From Spirochaetales bacterium (GTDB lineage: Bacteria > Spirochaetota > Spirochaetia > Sphaerochaetales > Sphaerochaetaceae), in assembly GCA_017614375.1 (NCBI GenBank), contig JAGABZ010000006.1, forward strand, positions 62,001 to 126,000: a DNA stretch of 64,000 nucleotides, written 5' to 3'. Below, one piece after another: positions 1 to 8,044 of the stretch (its first letter is position 1; the number at the start of each line of letters is the position of its first letter). The notes beneath the pieces are model-generated. The model worked only from the letters and a program-made list of their open reading frames with translations. It did no database searches and was not told where the DNA came from. Position numbers and translations under genes: made by a program.

Positions 1-191
1 GAATCCCCTGCGTGGGTTTCGGGCCGGGTGCCGAGTCACAGGCCCATGCCCCGAACGAGATAACCTGGAAGCAGGACCTGGTCGTATGTGCCGCGCTGTA
101 CGCCGTGGTTCCGATGCTCTACAGGCCCGGCGAAAAGCAGGAGAGCGCCACCTCGTTCCGCCAGGAACTTACCGGAAACGATATCCGCTGA
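1..191 (+). CDS. ygeY: YgeY-type M20 hydrolase, C-terminal fragment
   Basis: The reading frame enters from outside the window (first whole codon at base 3) and stops at 189-191. The 62 visible residues include [14 protein letters not shown] and the closing LYRPGEK stretch. They match the end of YgeY, an M20-family metallo-hydrolase of the anaerobic purine/selenium-linked ygeWXY locus; AHAPNE supplies the last metal-ligand His of the M20 fold. The gene for YgeW begins 33 bp downstream on the same strand, the pairing known from enterobacterial and gut-anaerobe clusters, which supports the call. The substrate cannot be read from this fragment. Confidence 0.8.
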   Translation, partial: IPCVGFGPGAESQAHAPNEITWKQDLVVCAALYAVVPMLYRPGEKQESATSFRQELTGNDIR

Positions 192-224
192 TTTGATGAT
201 GTAAACAATACAGGAGCAGAAACC

Positions 225-1415
225 ATGGCAAAGACCACCGAACTGGCAGCACATCTTAAGAGTCTCAACATCGCCTCGATGTATAAGAACGACTTTTTCT
301 GGACCTGGGACAAGACGGACGACGAAATCGACGCCGTGTTCACCGTCGCCGACGCACTGAGGGACCTCAGGGAGAGAAACAAGAGCATCCGCGTCTTTGA
401 CTCGGGGCTGGGCATCTCGATTTTCCGCGACAACTCGACCCGTACCCGCTTCTCCTTCGCCTCGGCGTGCAACCTCCTGGGGCTTGAGGAACAGGTGCTG
501 GATGAAAAGGTCAGCCAGATCGCCCACGGCGAGACGGTCCGCGAGACGGCCAACATGGTCAGCTTCATGGCCGACGTGGTCGGAATCCGCGACGACATGT
601 TCATCGGCGAGGGACACAAGTACCAGAAGACCTTCATCGACGCATGCGACTACGGCTACCGTCACGGCATCCTCGAGCAGCGTCCGACCCTGGTCAACCT
701 CCAGTGCGACGTCGACCATCCGACCCAGTGCATGGCCGATTTGCTCCATGTGATCCACACCTTCGGCGGTGTGGAAAACCTCAAGGGCAAAAAAGTCGCG
801 ATGACCTGGGCCTACAGCCCCTCCTACGGCAAGCCCTTGTCCGTCCCCCAGGGGGTGATCGGGCTTTTCACCCGCTTCGGCATGGACGTGACGCTGGCCC
901 ATCCCCAGGGCTACGAGGTGATGCCCGAGTGCATCGAGGTGGCAAAAAAGAACGCTGAGCACAGCGGCGGCAGTTTCAGGCAGTGTAACAGCATGGACGA
1001 GGCCTTCAGGGACGCCGACATCGTCTATCCGAAATCCTGGGCGCCGTTCGCCGCGATGGAGGAGCGTACCAGACTCTATCAGAAGGGGGACAAGGCCGGA
1101 ATCGACGCCCTCGAGAAACGGCTGCTTGCCCAGAACGCCGAGCACAAGGACTGGACCTGCAGCGAGGAAAAGATGAAGCTCACGCGCGACGGAAAGGCTC
1201 TGTATCTCCACTGCCTGCCGGCCGACATCTCGGGCCTGAGCTGCCCCGAGGGCGAGGTCGATTCCTCCGTCTTTGACCGCTACCTCGACCCGCTGTACAA
1301 GCAGGCGAGCTTCAAGCCCTACATAATCGCCGCCATGATCTTCCTCGCCCAGATCAAGGACCCCGCCCGGGCCCTGCTTGCCCTGGACAGCGCCCCGGAG
1401 CGCAAGAGGTTCTAG
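225..1415 (+). CDS. ygeW: Knotted carbamoyltransferase YgeW
   Basis: The 396-residue protein belongs to the aspartate/ornithine carbamoyltransferase superfamily, YgeW branch. The carbamoyl-phosphate loop reads FRDNSTRTRFSF (about residues 67-78). HPTQCMADL is the second phosphate-binding element, and WAYSPSYGKPLSVPQG is characteristic of YgeW. HCLPAD near the C terminus is the usual HCLP motif. Length fits the family. ATG at 225 follows a weak purine-rich stretch (caggagc). In gut anaerobes YgeW is encoded with ygeX, ygeY, hydA and ssnA in purine/urate degradation clusters; the natural acceptor is not settled. Only ygeY is visible as a neighbour. Confidence 0.93.
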   Translation: MAKTTELAAHLKSLNIASMYKNDFFWTWDKTDDEIDAVFTVADALRDLRERNKSIRVFDSGLGISIFRDNSTRTRFSFASACNLLGLEEQVLDEKVSQIAHGETVRETANMVSFMADVVGIRDDMFIGEGHKYQKTFIDACDYGYRHGILEQRPTLVNLQCDVDHPTQCMADLLHVIHTFGGVENLKGKKVAMTWAYSPSYGKPLSVPQGVIGLFTRFGMDVTLAHPQGYEVMPECIEVAKKNAEHSGGSFRQCNSMDEAFRDADIVYPKSWAPFAAMEERTRLYQKGDKAGIDALEKRLLAQNAEHKDWTCSEEKMKLTRDGKALYLHCLPADISGLSCPEGEVDSSVFDRYLDPLYKQASFKPYIIAAMIFLAQIKDPARALLALDSAPERKRF

Positions 1416-1431
1416 ATTCACCCGGGACGTG

Positions 1432-1460
1432 TTGAACAACACGGACCTTTCGGCTATAGT
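1432..1460 (+). promoter_or_regulatory. Promoter of the metK leader
   Basis: A -35 box TTGAAC (1432-1437) and a -10 box TATAGT (1455-1460) are separated by 17 bp. This places the transcription start near 1467, right at the 5' strand of the riboswitch P1 helix. The -35 box lies inside a 6-bp hairpin (CGTGTT...AACACG) that could weakly terminate ygeW. Confidence 0.7.
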
Positions 1461-1466
1461 TGGCTC

Positions 1467-1550
1467 ACCATTAAGAGTGTGCGAGAGACAAGCTCTGTGA
1501 CCACACAGCAACCTGCCCGGGGCAAGGTGCTAATGCTTGACGGCGATGGG
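1467..1550 (+). promoter_or_regulatory. S-box (SAM-I clan) riboswitch upstream of metK
   Basis: The conserved S-box core is readable: AAGAGTGTG, GAGAGAC, AGCTCTGTGACC, CAGCAACC, and AAGGTGCTAA after a short TGCC/GGCA P3 hairpin. GTGTG (1477-1481) pairs with CACAC (1502-1506) as P2. P1 can form between CCATT (1468-1472) and GATGG (1545-1549). The P4 hairpin expected after GGTGCTAA is missing or reduced to about 3 bp, more like the SAM-IV or SAM-I/IV variants. The downstream gene makes SAM, so the riboswitch should switch metK off when SAM is abundant. Confidence 0.88.
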
Positions 1551-1570
1551 AAGATTCAACTGTTGCTCGA

Positions 1571-1596
1571 CCCATCCGCCCGATGGGTTTCTTTTT
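1571..1596 (+). terminator. Riboswitch-controlled intrinsic terminator
   Basis: CCCATC (1571-1576) pairs with GATGGG (1582-1587), followed by TTTCTTTTT. The 5' arm CCCATC can pair instead with GATGGG at 1545-1550, the 3' strand of riboswitch P1. P1 formation with SAM bound frees the terminator; P1 opening gives the antiterminator. This is a complete attenuation switch. Confidence 0.85.
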
Positions 1597-1635
1597 GGGC
1601 TCGGGGGCCTGAGGCCCGCAACCTGGGAGGGAAAA

Positions 1636-2727
1636 GTGAGCAAAATCATTTCAAGTGAATCCGTAAACATCGGACATCCGGACAAGACCTGCGACACCAT
1701 CGCCGACGCGTTTCTCGACGAAGCGCTGAGGCAGGATCCCGACAGCCAGATGGCAGTCGAGTGCGCAATCAAGAGCGACAGGCTCTTTATCTACGGCGAA
1801 GCCACGACCAAGGCCAGCATCGACTACGAGGCCATAGCCCGCTCCGTGCTGAAGGACATCGGCTACAAGAACGAGTTCATAATCGACAAATACATAACGG
1901 AGCAGAGCCCCGACATCCATCAGGCAGTGGTCAAGACCGAGCTGATGGCCAACGACCAGGGCATGGTCTACGGCTATGCCACCGACGAGACCCCGCAGTT
2001 CATGCCGCTTCCGATCATGGTCGCCCACAGGCTGATGAGGCAGTACGATTCCTACCGCCGCACCACGGACGACCTGTTTCTGGCCGACGCCAAGTGCCAG
2101 ATCTCGGTGGACTACGACAACGGCATCGACCCGAAGCACATCGAGACGGTGCTGATTTCCGTATCCCACGACCCGTCGCTGGACAATGGGGAAATCCACC
2201 GCCTGATTACCGAAAACGTGATAAACCCGGTGCTCAGTGAGTACTCACAGTACGCCGATGAGAACACCATGCTGAAGATCAACCCCTCGGGCAAGTTCAC
2301 CATCTGGGGAAGCTTCAGCGACTCGGGCTGCACCGGACGCAAGATCGTCGTCGACACCTACGGCGGCATCGGCCGGGTGGGCGGGGGTTGCTTCAGCTCC
2401 AAAAACGCCACCAAAATCGACCGCAGCGCCGCCTATTACGCCCGCTACGTTGCGCGGAACATCGTCAGCCACCATCTGGCCCGCCGCTGCGAGATCCAGG
2501 TGGCCTATGCAATCGGCGAGGCGGACCCGGTGAGCATCTACTACGAGACCTTCGGCACCGAGTTGGTCCCGATTGCGCAGATAAAGAGCTATGTCGCGCA
2601 GAACTTCAGCTTCAGGCCTTCGGACATCATCCGGGAGCTGGGCCTGACCCGGCCGATCTTCAAGCCGACGGCGTGCTTCGGTCACTTCGGTCGTCCGGAG
2701 TTCCCCTGGGAGCAGGACAAGTCCTGA
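1636..2727 (+). CDS. metK: S-adenosylmethionine synthetase
   Basis: Makes SAM from methionine and ATP. GTG at 1636 is chosen because it follows a strong GGGAGGG site (1625-1631) and begins at the conserved N terminus (VSKIISSESVNIGHPDK); the open frame upstream is riboswitch. The product is 363 residues, slightly shorter than usual (about 380-400). Family motifs present are HPDK, DQG (NDQGMVYGYATDE), GRKIVVDTYGG and DRSAAYYARYVARNIV. The P-loop-like GGGAFSGKDPTK motif appears as GGGCFSSKNATK, and the segment before GRK is SFSDSGCT, so this is a divergent MetK. Its 3' end overlaps the convergent lnt by 68 bp. Expression is controlled by the upstream riboswitch. Confidence 0.93.
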   Translation: MSKIISSESVNIGHPDKTCDTIADAFLDEALRQDPDSQMAVECAIKSDRLFIYGEATTKASIDYEAIARSVLKDIGYKNEFIIDKYITEQSPDIHQAVVKTELMANDQGMVYGYATDETPQFMPLPIMVAHRLMRQYDSYRRTTDDLFLADAKCQISVDYDNGIDPKHIETVLISVSHDPSLDNGEIHRLITENVINPVLSEYSQYADENTMLKINPSGKFTIWGSFSDSGCTGRKIVVDTYGGIGRVGGGCFSSKNATKIDRSAAYYARYVARNIVSHHLARRCEIQVAYAIGEADPVSIYYETFGTELVPIAQIKSYVAQNFSFRPSDIIRELGLTRPIFKPTACFGHFGRPEFPWEQDKS

Positions 2728-4315
2728 CCGCCCTCACCGCCGCCAGGAGCAGAACCCCGGCTACCGATGCCAGACACATCCAGGCAAACCAGTCACCCAG
2801 GAGGGTGTACAGTGTCTTGCCCTGATATACCGCGACCTCATAGACAGCCCAACCCTCGGTGAACGGCTCGATGGTCCCGACCCGTTCGCCCCAGGGGGTT
2901 ATCATGCAGCTCATGCCGCTGTTGGTGCTGCGCACGGTCGTTTTCTTGTTTTCCACCGACCGGAACAGCCCCAGAAGCATGTGCTGCATCTGCGCCGAAA
3001 CCGCTCCGGACCAGCTGTCGTTGGAGAGGTTCAGAAGCAGGTCGGAGCCGGCGTGGACGAAGTTGCGGGAGATATAGCCGAATGTATCCTCAAAGCAGAT
3101 TGAGGTCGAGAACGTGTACCCGTCGTATTCGAAGACCTTGGACTCATGCCCTTCGAGCCACCACTGGAAGTCGTGGGAGCGCAGGAACTGAGTGAAGGCC
3201 GGCATCAGTTCCTGATAGGGGAAAAACTCGGTGAACGGCACAAGATGCTGCTTGCGGTAGGTCCCCAGAATCTGCCCGTCGGCAAAGAGGATGACGCTGT
3301 TGTAGTCGATGCGGTTCCAGTCGCCGTTCTGATCGTAGGGGCCCTGTTGCGGGTCGGCTATGACCCCTTCGGGATTGCCCGTTACCAGCGGGACACCCAG
3401 CTCCAGACCGAAGCGGACGAACTCGTCGACCATTTTGGCGGTGGCCTTGTGGCTGGGGTAGGCGGTGTGCCAGGCCACCGAGGGGACAAAAGCTGTCTCC
3501 GACCAGATCACCATGTCCGGCTCCTCCTGCATCGCCTCTTCCGTCAGCTTTTTAAGCAGTTCGAAGTTGTGCAGGTATTGGTCGTAACCGCCCTTCCATG
3601 TGTCGCTGTTGTGCTGTATCGCCGCCACCCGGATTACGGTCTGCGGCTCTCTGGATTTCCACACGGCGATGTCGATTGCGCCGTAGCCCAGACTCAGCAG
3701 CCAGATGCCGAGGATGCAGACCAGGTCAATCCAGCGCCTCCCCGGCGGTGTGCCTTGCGGGTCTTCGCACTCGGCAATCCTGCCGGCAACGAAGGTCTGG
3801 GGTAGCACGACCAGGAAGTTCAGCCCCCAGATTCCGGTGATGTCGGTAATCTGTATGGCAGGCAGTACGCTGTACAGGGCCGAGCCTGCCTGTCCGTAGG
3901 GGTAGGCCAGAAAGCCCACCTGGCAGAGGTAGGTCGCCGCCCCGTAGGCCAGTGCCTGGAAAAAGTAGCCCCAGCGCCCCGAACAGCGGTACACGGCTTT
4001 AAGCGCGTTGAAGATTATCGCGACCTCGATGCCCTTGCCGACGGCGCAGATGTAGATGGCCAGCTGGTGAAAGGTGCTGAGCCAGTAGTTGTAGATGCTG
4101 TAAAAACCGGCGCCGAAGGCCAGCCCGTACAGCCAGACGAGGGACCAAGGGGCGCGGTCGATGACGTAGAACACCGGCACGAGGGCCAGCAGGGCCAGTG
4201 CGGCGTTTCCCGAGTCGTCGTACATGCCGGGGAAGGCCCTGGCGTAAACCACCGCCGAGATTCCCAGCAAAACCAGTTCGTACACGAATGTCAGCAGAGT
4301 CCTGCGGTTCCTCAT
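2660..4315 (-). CDS. lnt: Apolipoprotein N-acyltransferase
   Basis: Transfers the third acyl chain to the N-terminal cysteine of lipoproteins in the inner membrane. The 551-residue protein starts with several hydrophobic segments (about residues 8-220). A periplasmic carbon-nitrogen hydrolase domain follows, carrying the triad Glu (WSETAF), Lys (YRKQHLVPFTEF) and Cys (SICFED), and a last membrane helix near the end. The ATG has no Shine-Dalgarno sequence and sits 6 nt after a -10-like box (leaderless candidate). The C terminus overlaps the end of metK on the opposite strand by 68 bp. It transcribes divergently from rubrerythrin across repeat array A. Confidence 0.93.
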   Translation of the reverse strand: MRNRRTLLTFVYELVLLGISAVVYARAFPGMYDDSGNAALALLALVPVFYVIDRAPWSLVWLYGLAFGAGFYSIYNYWLSTFHQLAIYICAVGKGIEVAIIFNALKAVYRCSGRWGYFFQALAYGAATYLCQVGFLAYPYGQAGSALYSVLPAIQITDITGIWGLNFLVVLPQTFVAGRIAECEDPQGTPPGRRWIDLVCILGIWLLSLGYGAIDIAVWKSREPQTVIRVAAIQHNSDTWKGGYDQYLHNFELLKKLTEEAMQEEPDMVIWSETAFVPSVAWHTAYPSHKATAKMVDEFVRFGLELGVPLVTGNPEGVIADPQQGPYDQNGDWNRIDYNSVILFADGQILGTYRKQHLVPFTEFFPYQELMPAFTQFLRSHDFQWWLEGHESKVFEYDGYTFSTSICFEDTFGYISRNFVHAGSDLLLNLSNDSWSGAVSAQMQHMLLGLFRSVENKKTTVRSTNSGMSCMITPWGERVGTIEPFTEGWAVYEVAVYQGKTLYTLLGDWFAWMCLASVAGVLLLAAVRAVRTCPAPRGTPDDRSDRSTPSA

Positions 4316-4321
4316 GGGGAT

Positions 4322-4350
4322 ACTATGACCCCAAATTCTCCGCCTTTCAA
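4322..4350 (-). promoter_or_regulatory. Leaderless-type promoter of lnt
   Basis: On the minus strand, -35 TTGAAA (4350-4345) and -10 CATAGT (4327-4322) are 17 bp apart. The -10 box ends exactly 6 nt before the lnt ATG (4315-4313), so the predicted transcript starts at or within 1-2 nt of the start codon. No ribosome-binding site is visible. Confidence 0.6.
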
Positions 4351-4370
4351 CACCTCTTGTCCGCCAGAGC

Positions 4371-4492
4371 TGGCCTCGTTTTGCAAGAATTGCAAAAAAG
4401 TGGCCAAATCATTGGCCTCTCTGTGACCAAAACGCAAAAACGAGGCCAGAAATTTGGCCTCGTTTTGTAAAAAGTGCTGAAAGTAGGCCAAA
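4371..4492. repeat. Array A: three tandem inverted-repeat units, 42-bp period
   Basis: GGCC cores start at 4372, 4402, 4414, 4444, 4456 and 4486: steps of 30 and 12 bp alternate exactly, giving a 42-bp period. Each unit is an inverted repeat (TGGCC...GGCCA; TTGGCCTC...GAGGCCA; TTGGCCT...AGGCCAA) with an A/T-rich interior of about 22-26 nt. Adjoining arms form two 16-bp palindromes (4402-4417, 4444-4459). The array fills the gap between divergent lnt and rbr. The last arm coincides with where the rbr -35 box should be. Confidence 0.85.
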
Positions 4493-4514
4493 CCCGGCCT
4501 TCGGATGCTATAAT
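4486..4514 (+). promoter_or_regulatory. Rubrerythrin promoter overlapping array A
   Basis: A perfect TATAAT is at 4509-4514. With a 17-bp spacer the -35 hexamer would be GGCCAA (4486-4491), which is the last arm of array A and a poor sigma-70 match. A bound array could block or activate this promoter; that is inference. Confidence 0.55.
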
Positions 4515-4552
4515 CCAAAGAGCAAGCGGCGGGAAGCCGCGTGGAGGGAAAC

Positions 4553-5092
4553 ATGGAACTCAAGGGATCAAAGACCGAACAGAATCTGAAAACAGCTTTC
4601 GCCGGTGAATCGCAGGCGAGAAACAAGTACACCTACTACGCTTCAAAGGCCAAGAAGGACGGCTACGAGCAGATTGCCCGGATTTTCACCGAGACTGCCG
4701 ACAACGAGAAGGAGCACGCCAAGATCTGGTTCAAACTGCTCAACGGAGGCAGCGTTCCATCTACCGAGGAGAATCTGCTTGAGGCGGCGGACGGCGAGAA
4801 CTATGAGTGGACGGACATGTACGCCACATTCGCCAAGGAGGCCAGGGAAGAGGGCTTTGACGACATCGCCGCCCTGTTTGAGGGTGTGGCGGCAATCGAA
4901 AAGCACCACGAGGAGCGCTACCGCAGACTGCTGCAGAATGTGAAGGAGGGTCTGGTCTTCTCCAAGGACGGGGACAGAGCCTGGATCTGCGCCAACTGCG
5001 GACACATCCACTTCGGAAAGGAAGCCCCGGAATCCTGCCCGGTCTGCAACCATCCCAGATCGTACTTCAGCCTGCTGAACGAGGAGTACTGA
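4553..5092 (+). CDS. rbr: Rubrerythrin
   Basis: Non-haem di-iron peroxidase that reduces hydrogen peroxide in anaerobes. The ATG at 4553 follows GGAGGG; a GTG at 4541 lies inside that ribosome-binding site and is rejected. The 179-residue protein has a four-helix ferritin-like domain (about 1-140) with [13 protein letters not shown], an EKEH motif, and EKHHEERY supplying di-iron ligands. A C-terminal rubredoxin-like domain binds one iron through CANC and CPVC. Full length for the family. It stands alone between array A and an ABC transporter operon. Confidence 0.96.
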   Translation: MELKGSKTEQNLKTAFAGESQARNKYTYYASKAKKDGYEQIARIFTETADNEKEHAKIWFKLLNGGSVPSTEENLLEAADGENYEWTDMYATFAKEAREEGFDDIAALFEGVAAIEKHHEERYRRLLQNVKEGLVFSKDGDRAWICANCGHIHFGKEAPESCPVCNHPRSYFSLLNEEY

Positions 5093-5171
5093 ACCGCCTT
5101 TACAAAAGGGCCGGAAACGGGTATCCTCTGAATGATTCTATGCAAAAGAACATCTCAGAGGTTTTTTCCGT

Positions 5172-6131
5172 ATGATTGAAGGAATATTCGTTGACGGCCT
5201 GATTTTCTCCATCATGGTGCTCGGGGTGCTGATCAGCTTCCGCCTGATGGACCTGGCCGACCTGACCTGCGACGGCTCGTACGCCACCGGTGCCGCGGCC
5301 GCCGCCATGTGTCTCAAGTCCGGCTGGGGAATCGGGCTTTCGCTTTTGGCGGCATTCGCCGTGGGCATCCTCGCCGGAATCGTCACCGCCCTGATCCACA
5401 CCCGCCTCAAGGTCCCAGGGCTGCTGGCCGGCATCATCACGATGACGATGCTCTACTCGGTCAACATCCGCATCCTCGGCGGCGCCAACGTCCCGCTTCT
5501 GAACATCAACAAGTTCTACACGGTCGTCCCATCCTGGTTCCCGTTCCTGGGCAAGGTCTGGGCGTCTCTGGCGGGCACGGCCATTGTTGTCCTGGGAATC
5601 AAGGTCCTCTATGATCTGTTCTTCAAGACCGACCTCGGTGTGGCGATCGGGGCCATGGGCGCCAACGAGCAGGTTGTCATCAGCCAGGGGATGAACCCCG
5701 AGATTCTCAAGGTAATCGGTCTGGGCCTGTCTAACGGCCTGATTGCCCTTTCCGGCGGCCTGCTGGCACACTACCAGGGATTTGCCGACGCCAACCTGGG
5801 CACCGGCATGGTCGTCCAGGGCCTGGCGGCGATAATGCTCGGCGAGTTCCTTTTCTCGACCAACAAACTGCCCCTGCAGAGCCTGCGGGTCATGCTCGGA
5901 GCCCTGATTTACAAGGCCCTGATGTACTTCGGCCGCAAGTACGGATATCTGATCGGCATCACCCCGAACGACTTCAAGCTGCTGACCGGTGTGCTGGTCA
6001 TCATTTCGCTGATAATCGCCAAGTCCCGCACCAGCGCCTCCGACGCGGGAGCCCGGAAAAAGGCGATGACTGCCCTCTCCGGGGCAGGGCGGCCCTCCGG
6101 CACCGGAGCGGGGGAGGCGGACAATGCTTGA
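5172..6131 (+). CDS. TrpY-like ABC transporter permease (copy 1)
   Basis: Integral membrane subunit of 319 residues related to the TrpXYZ-type family (COG4120, branched-chain/sugar permease fold). The N-terminal RLMDLADLTCDGSYATGAA matches the copy at 8045 (DIADLTVDGSFATGGA). About eight to ten hydrophobic segments are seen, and the tail after residue 295 is charged and Gly/Ala-rich. An AGAGG site precedes the ATG. It overlaps the ATPase gene by 8 bp. This cassette has no binding protein of its own and probably shares the one at 7071. The substrate is unknown; amino acids or a purine-like solute are possible. Confidence 0.85.
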   Translation: MIEGIFVDGLIFSIMVLGVLISFRLMDLADLTCDGSYATGAAAAAMCLKSGWGIGLSLLAAFAVGILAGIVTALIHTRLKVPGLLAGIITMTMLYSVNIRILGGANVPLLNINKFYTVVPSWFPFLGKVWASLAGTAIVVLGIKVLYDLFFKTDLGVAIGAMGANEQVVISQGMNPEILKVIGLGLSNGLIALSGGLLAHYQGFADANLGTGMVVQGLAAIMLGEFLFSTNKLPLQSLRVMLGALIYKALMYFGRKYGYLIGITPNDFKLLTGVLVIISLIIAKSRTSASDAGARKKAMTALSGAGRPSGTGAGEADNA

Positions 6132-6912
6132 AATCTCCCATCTGACCAAAGTCTTCCACCCCGGAACGGTAAATGAAAAGGTCGCCCTGAATGACGTGAA
6201 CCTCCATGTCGGAGCGGGCGAGGTGGTCTGCATCATCGGCTCCAACGGAAGCGGAAAGAGCACCCTGTTCAACATGATCAGCGGTACCTATCCGGTCACC
6301 GGCGGAACCATCGTCCTCGACGGAAAGGACGTGACTTCCTCCGCGGAGTACAGACGAGCCTTTACCATCGGCCGGATATTCCAGGACCCGACAAAGGGCA
6401 CCGCGGGCAAGATGAGCATTGAGGACAACCTGATTACCGCCAGCCGAAAGGGAATGAGGGGCCTGAGAATCAGCCTGAATGACAGAAAGAGGGCTGAATT
6501 CAGGGCGCTGCTCGAGCCGATCGGGCTTCAGGACCGGCTGGGCGACAACGTAGGCCTGCTCTCCGGCGGCCAGCGCCAGGCTCTGACATTGCTGATGACC
6601 GTAATCTCAAATCCCAAACTGATTCTTCTGGACGAGCATACCGCCGCCCTCGACCCGGGCAACGCAGACACTGTGATGGCCCTGACGCAGAAGTACATCA
6701 GCCAGTATAACCTGACAGCCCTGATGGTGACGCACAACATGCAGCTGGCTATCGACTACGGTACCCGCCTGATCATGATGGACTCGGGCAGGATCATCCT
6801 CGATGTGCAGGGGGACGAGAAGCGCCGCCTGACGGTCGGGAGCCTGGTCGAGGTCTTCAGGAGCATCAAGAGCAGGGATTACGCCTCGGACAGGGGACTG
6901 CTGACAATCTGA
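6124..6912 (+). CDS. TrpZ-like ABC transporter ATP-binding protein (copy 1)
   Basis: Cytoplasmic ATPase of 262 residues paired with the preceding permease. Walker A is GSNGSGKST (about 39-47), the Q-loop is IFQDP, the signature is LLSGGQRQAL, Walker B with catalytic Glu is LILLDEHTAALDP, and the switch His is in MVTHNM. The opening MLEISHLTKVFHPGTVNEK is nearly identical to the copy at 8955, so the two cassettes come from a duplication. The family uses DEHTAALDP rather than DEPT. Confidence 0.9.
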   Translation: MLEISHLTKVFHPGTVNEKVALNDVNLHVGAGEVVCIIGSNGSGKSTLFNMISGTYPVTGGTIVLDGKDVTSSAEYRRAFTIGRIFQDPTKGTAGKMSIEDNLITASRKGMRGLRISLNDRKRAEFRALLEPIGLQDRLGDNVGLLSGGQRQALTLLMTVISNPKLILLDEHTAALDPGNADTVMALTQKYISQYNLTALMVTHNMQLAIDYGTRLIMMDSGRIILDVQGDEKRRLTVGSLVEVFRSIKSRDYASDRGLLTI

Positions 6913-7011
6913 GCTGATTTCGTAATTTGTTTAGATGGCAGGAGTTCTGATGATTGTTGCAACAGAAATGTATATTTTTTGTATTCTCATGCAGAAAAAT
7001 GTAAATACCTG

Positions 7012-7040
7012 TTGAAAAACTCCGGCCTGCGGATTAGAAT
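7012..7040 (+). promoter_or_regulatory. Promoter of the second TrpXYZ-like cassette
   Basis: TTGAAA (7012-7017), a 17-bp spacer and TAGAAT (7035-7040) lie 30 bp before the binding-protein ATG, with a GGGGG ribosome-binding site between. The 158-bp gap upstream (6913-7070) is A/T-rich and holds no gene; two ATG-rich stretches are not open frames. Confidence 0.75.
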
Positions 7041-7070
7041 CACAACATACTCACCATCAGGGGGATTATT

Positions 7071-8033
7071 ATGAAAAAACTGCTCGGAATCGTACTAGTA
7101 CTGGCACTGGTTATCGCGCCGGTGTTCGCCAAGGGTGACAAGGAAGCCCAGAATTCCGGAGCAAAGTATAAGGTCGGAGTCGTCCAGCTGGTGCAGCATC
7201 CTGCCCTGGATGCCGCCACCGAAGGCTTCAAGGAGGCCCTGAAGGCCGAATTCGGAGATGATGTGGCCTTTGCCGAAGGCAACGCCTCCGGCGACGTCAG
7301 CACCTGTTCGACCATCGTCAACGGTTTCATCGCCTCGGGTGTGGACCTGATCATGGCAAACGCCACTCCGGCCCTGCAGGCCGCAGCCGCGGCGACGGCG
7401 ACTATCCCGGTTCTGGGAACCTCGATCACCCACTACGCTCCGGCACTGGAACTGGACAGCTGGAACGGCACCGTCGGGACAAACGTCTCCGGGACCAGTG
7501 ACCTGGCTCCGCTCGATGCCCAGGCGGCGATGGTAAAGGAGTGGTTCCCCGATGCCAAGACCGTCGGACTGATCTACTGCTCCGCCGAGGCGAACAGCAT
7601 CTTCCAGATCGAGGAGGTGGAGAAGTACTTCAAGGAACTCGGGCTGGAGACCAGGCGCTTTGCCTTTACCGACACCAACGACATCGCCTCGGTGACCCAG
7701 AAGGCCGCCGACGCCTCGGACGTAATCTACATCCCGACTGACAACACCGCCGCCTCGAACACCGAAGCCATCGCCAACATCCTGGTGGCCTCGAAGACTC
7801 CGGCAATCTGCGGCGAGGAGGGCATCTGCGCCGGCTGCGGTGTGGCGACTCTCTCAATCAGCTACCATGACCTGGGAATCCTCACCGGACAGATGGCGGC
7901 GGCGATTCTCAAGGGCGAGCAGAAGGTCTCCGAGATGCCGATCGGCTATGCCTCTGCGACGAAGAAGTACAACCCGAAGATGTGTGAAGCCCTCGGAATC
8001 ACTCCGCTTGCGGGTTATGAGCCTATTGTATAA
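7071..8033 (+). CDS. TrpX-like ABC transporter substrate-binding protein
   Basis: Secreted solute receptor of 320 residues, COG2984 type (ABC_sub_bind). Residues 1-20 are a signal peptide, followed by KGDKEAQNSG, the charged start typical of spirochaete binding proteins; no lipobox Cys is present. Two Rossmann-like lobes follow, with YKVGVVQLVQHPALDAATEGF at the start and DVIYIPTDNTAASNTEAIAN in the second lobe, a family hallmark. It is the only receptor for two permease/ATPase pairs, at 5172 and 8045. Confidence 0.9.
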   Translation: MKKLLGIVLVLALVIAPVFAKGDKEAQNSGAKYKVGVVQLVQHPALDAATEGFKEALKAEFGDDVAFAEGNASGDVSTCSTIVNGFIASGVDLIMANATPALQAAAAATATIPVLGTSITHYAPALELDSWNGTVGTNVSGTSDLAPLDAQAAMVKEWFPDAKTVGLIYCSAEANSIFQIEEVEKYFKELGLETRRFAFTDTNDIASVTQKAADASDVIYIPTDNTAASNTEAIANILVASKTPAICGEEGICAGCGVATLSISYHDLGILTGQMAAAILKGEQKVSEMPIGYASATKKYNPKMCEALGITPLAGYEPIV

Positions 8034-8044
8034 GATAACGGACT

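Noticed and set aside
36-1511. Long antisense open frames opposite ygeW, glnS, tig, mnmA and others
   Set aside because: They are mirror frames of GC-rich genes with strong family identity on the coding strand; none has recognisable motifs or start signals.
4371-4492. CRISPR-like array (short palindromic repeats separated by 26-nt spacers)
   Set aside because: Only two full repeats per locus, repeat sequence differs between loci, the spacers are related to one another, and no cas genes are present.
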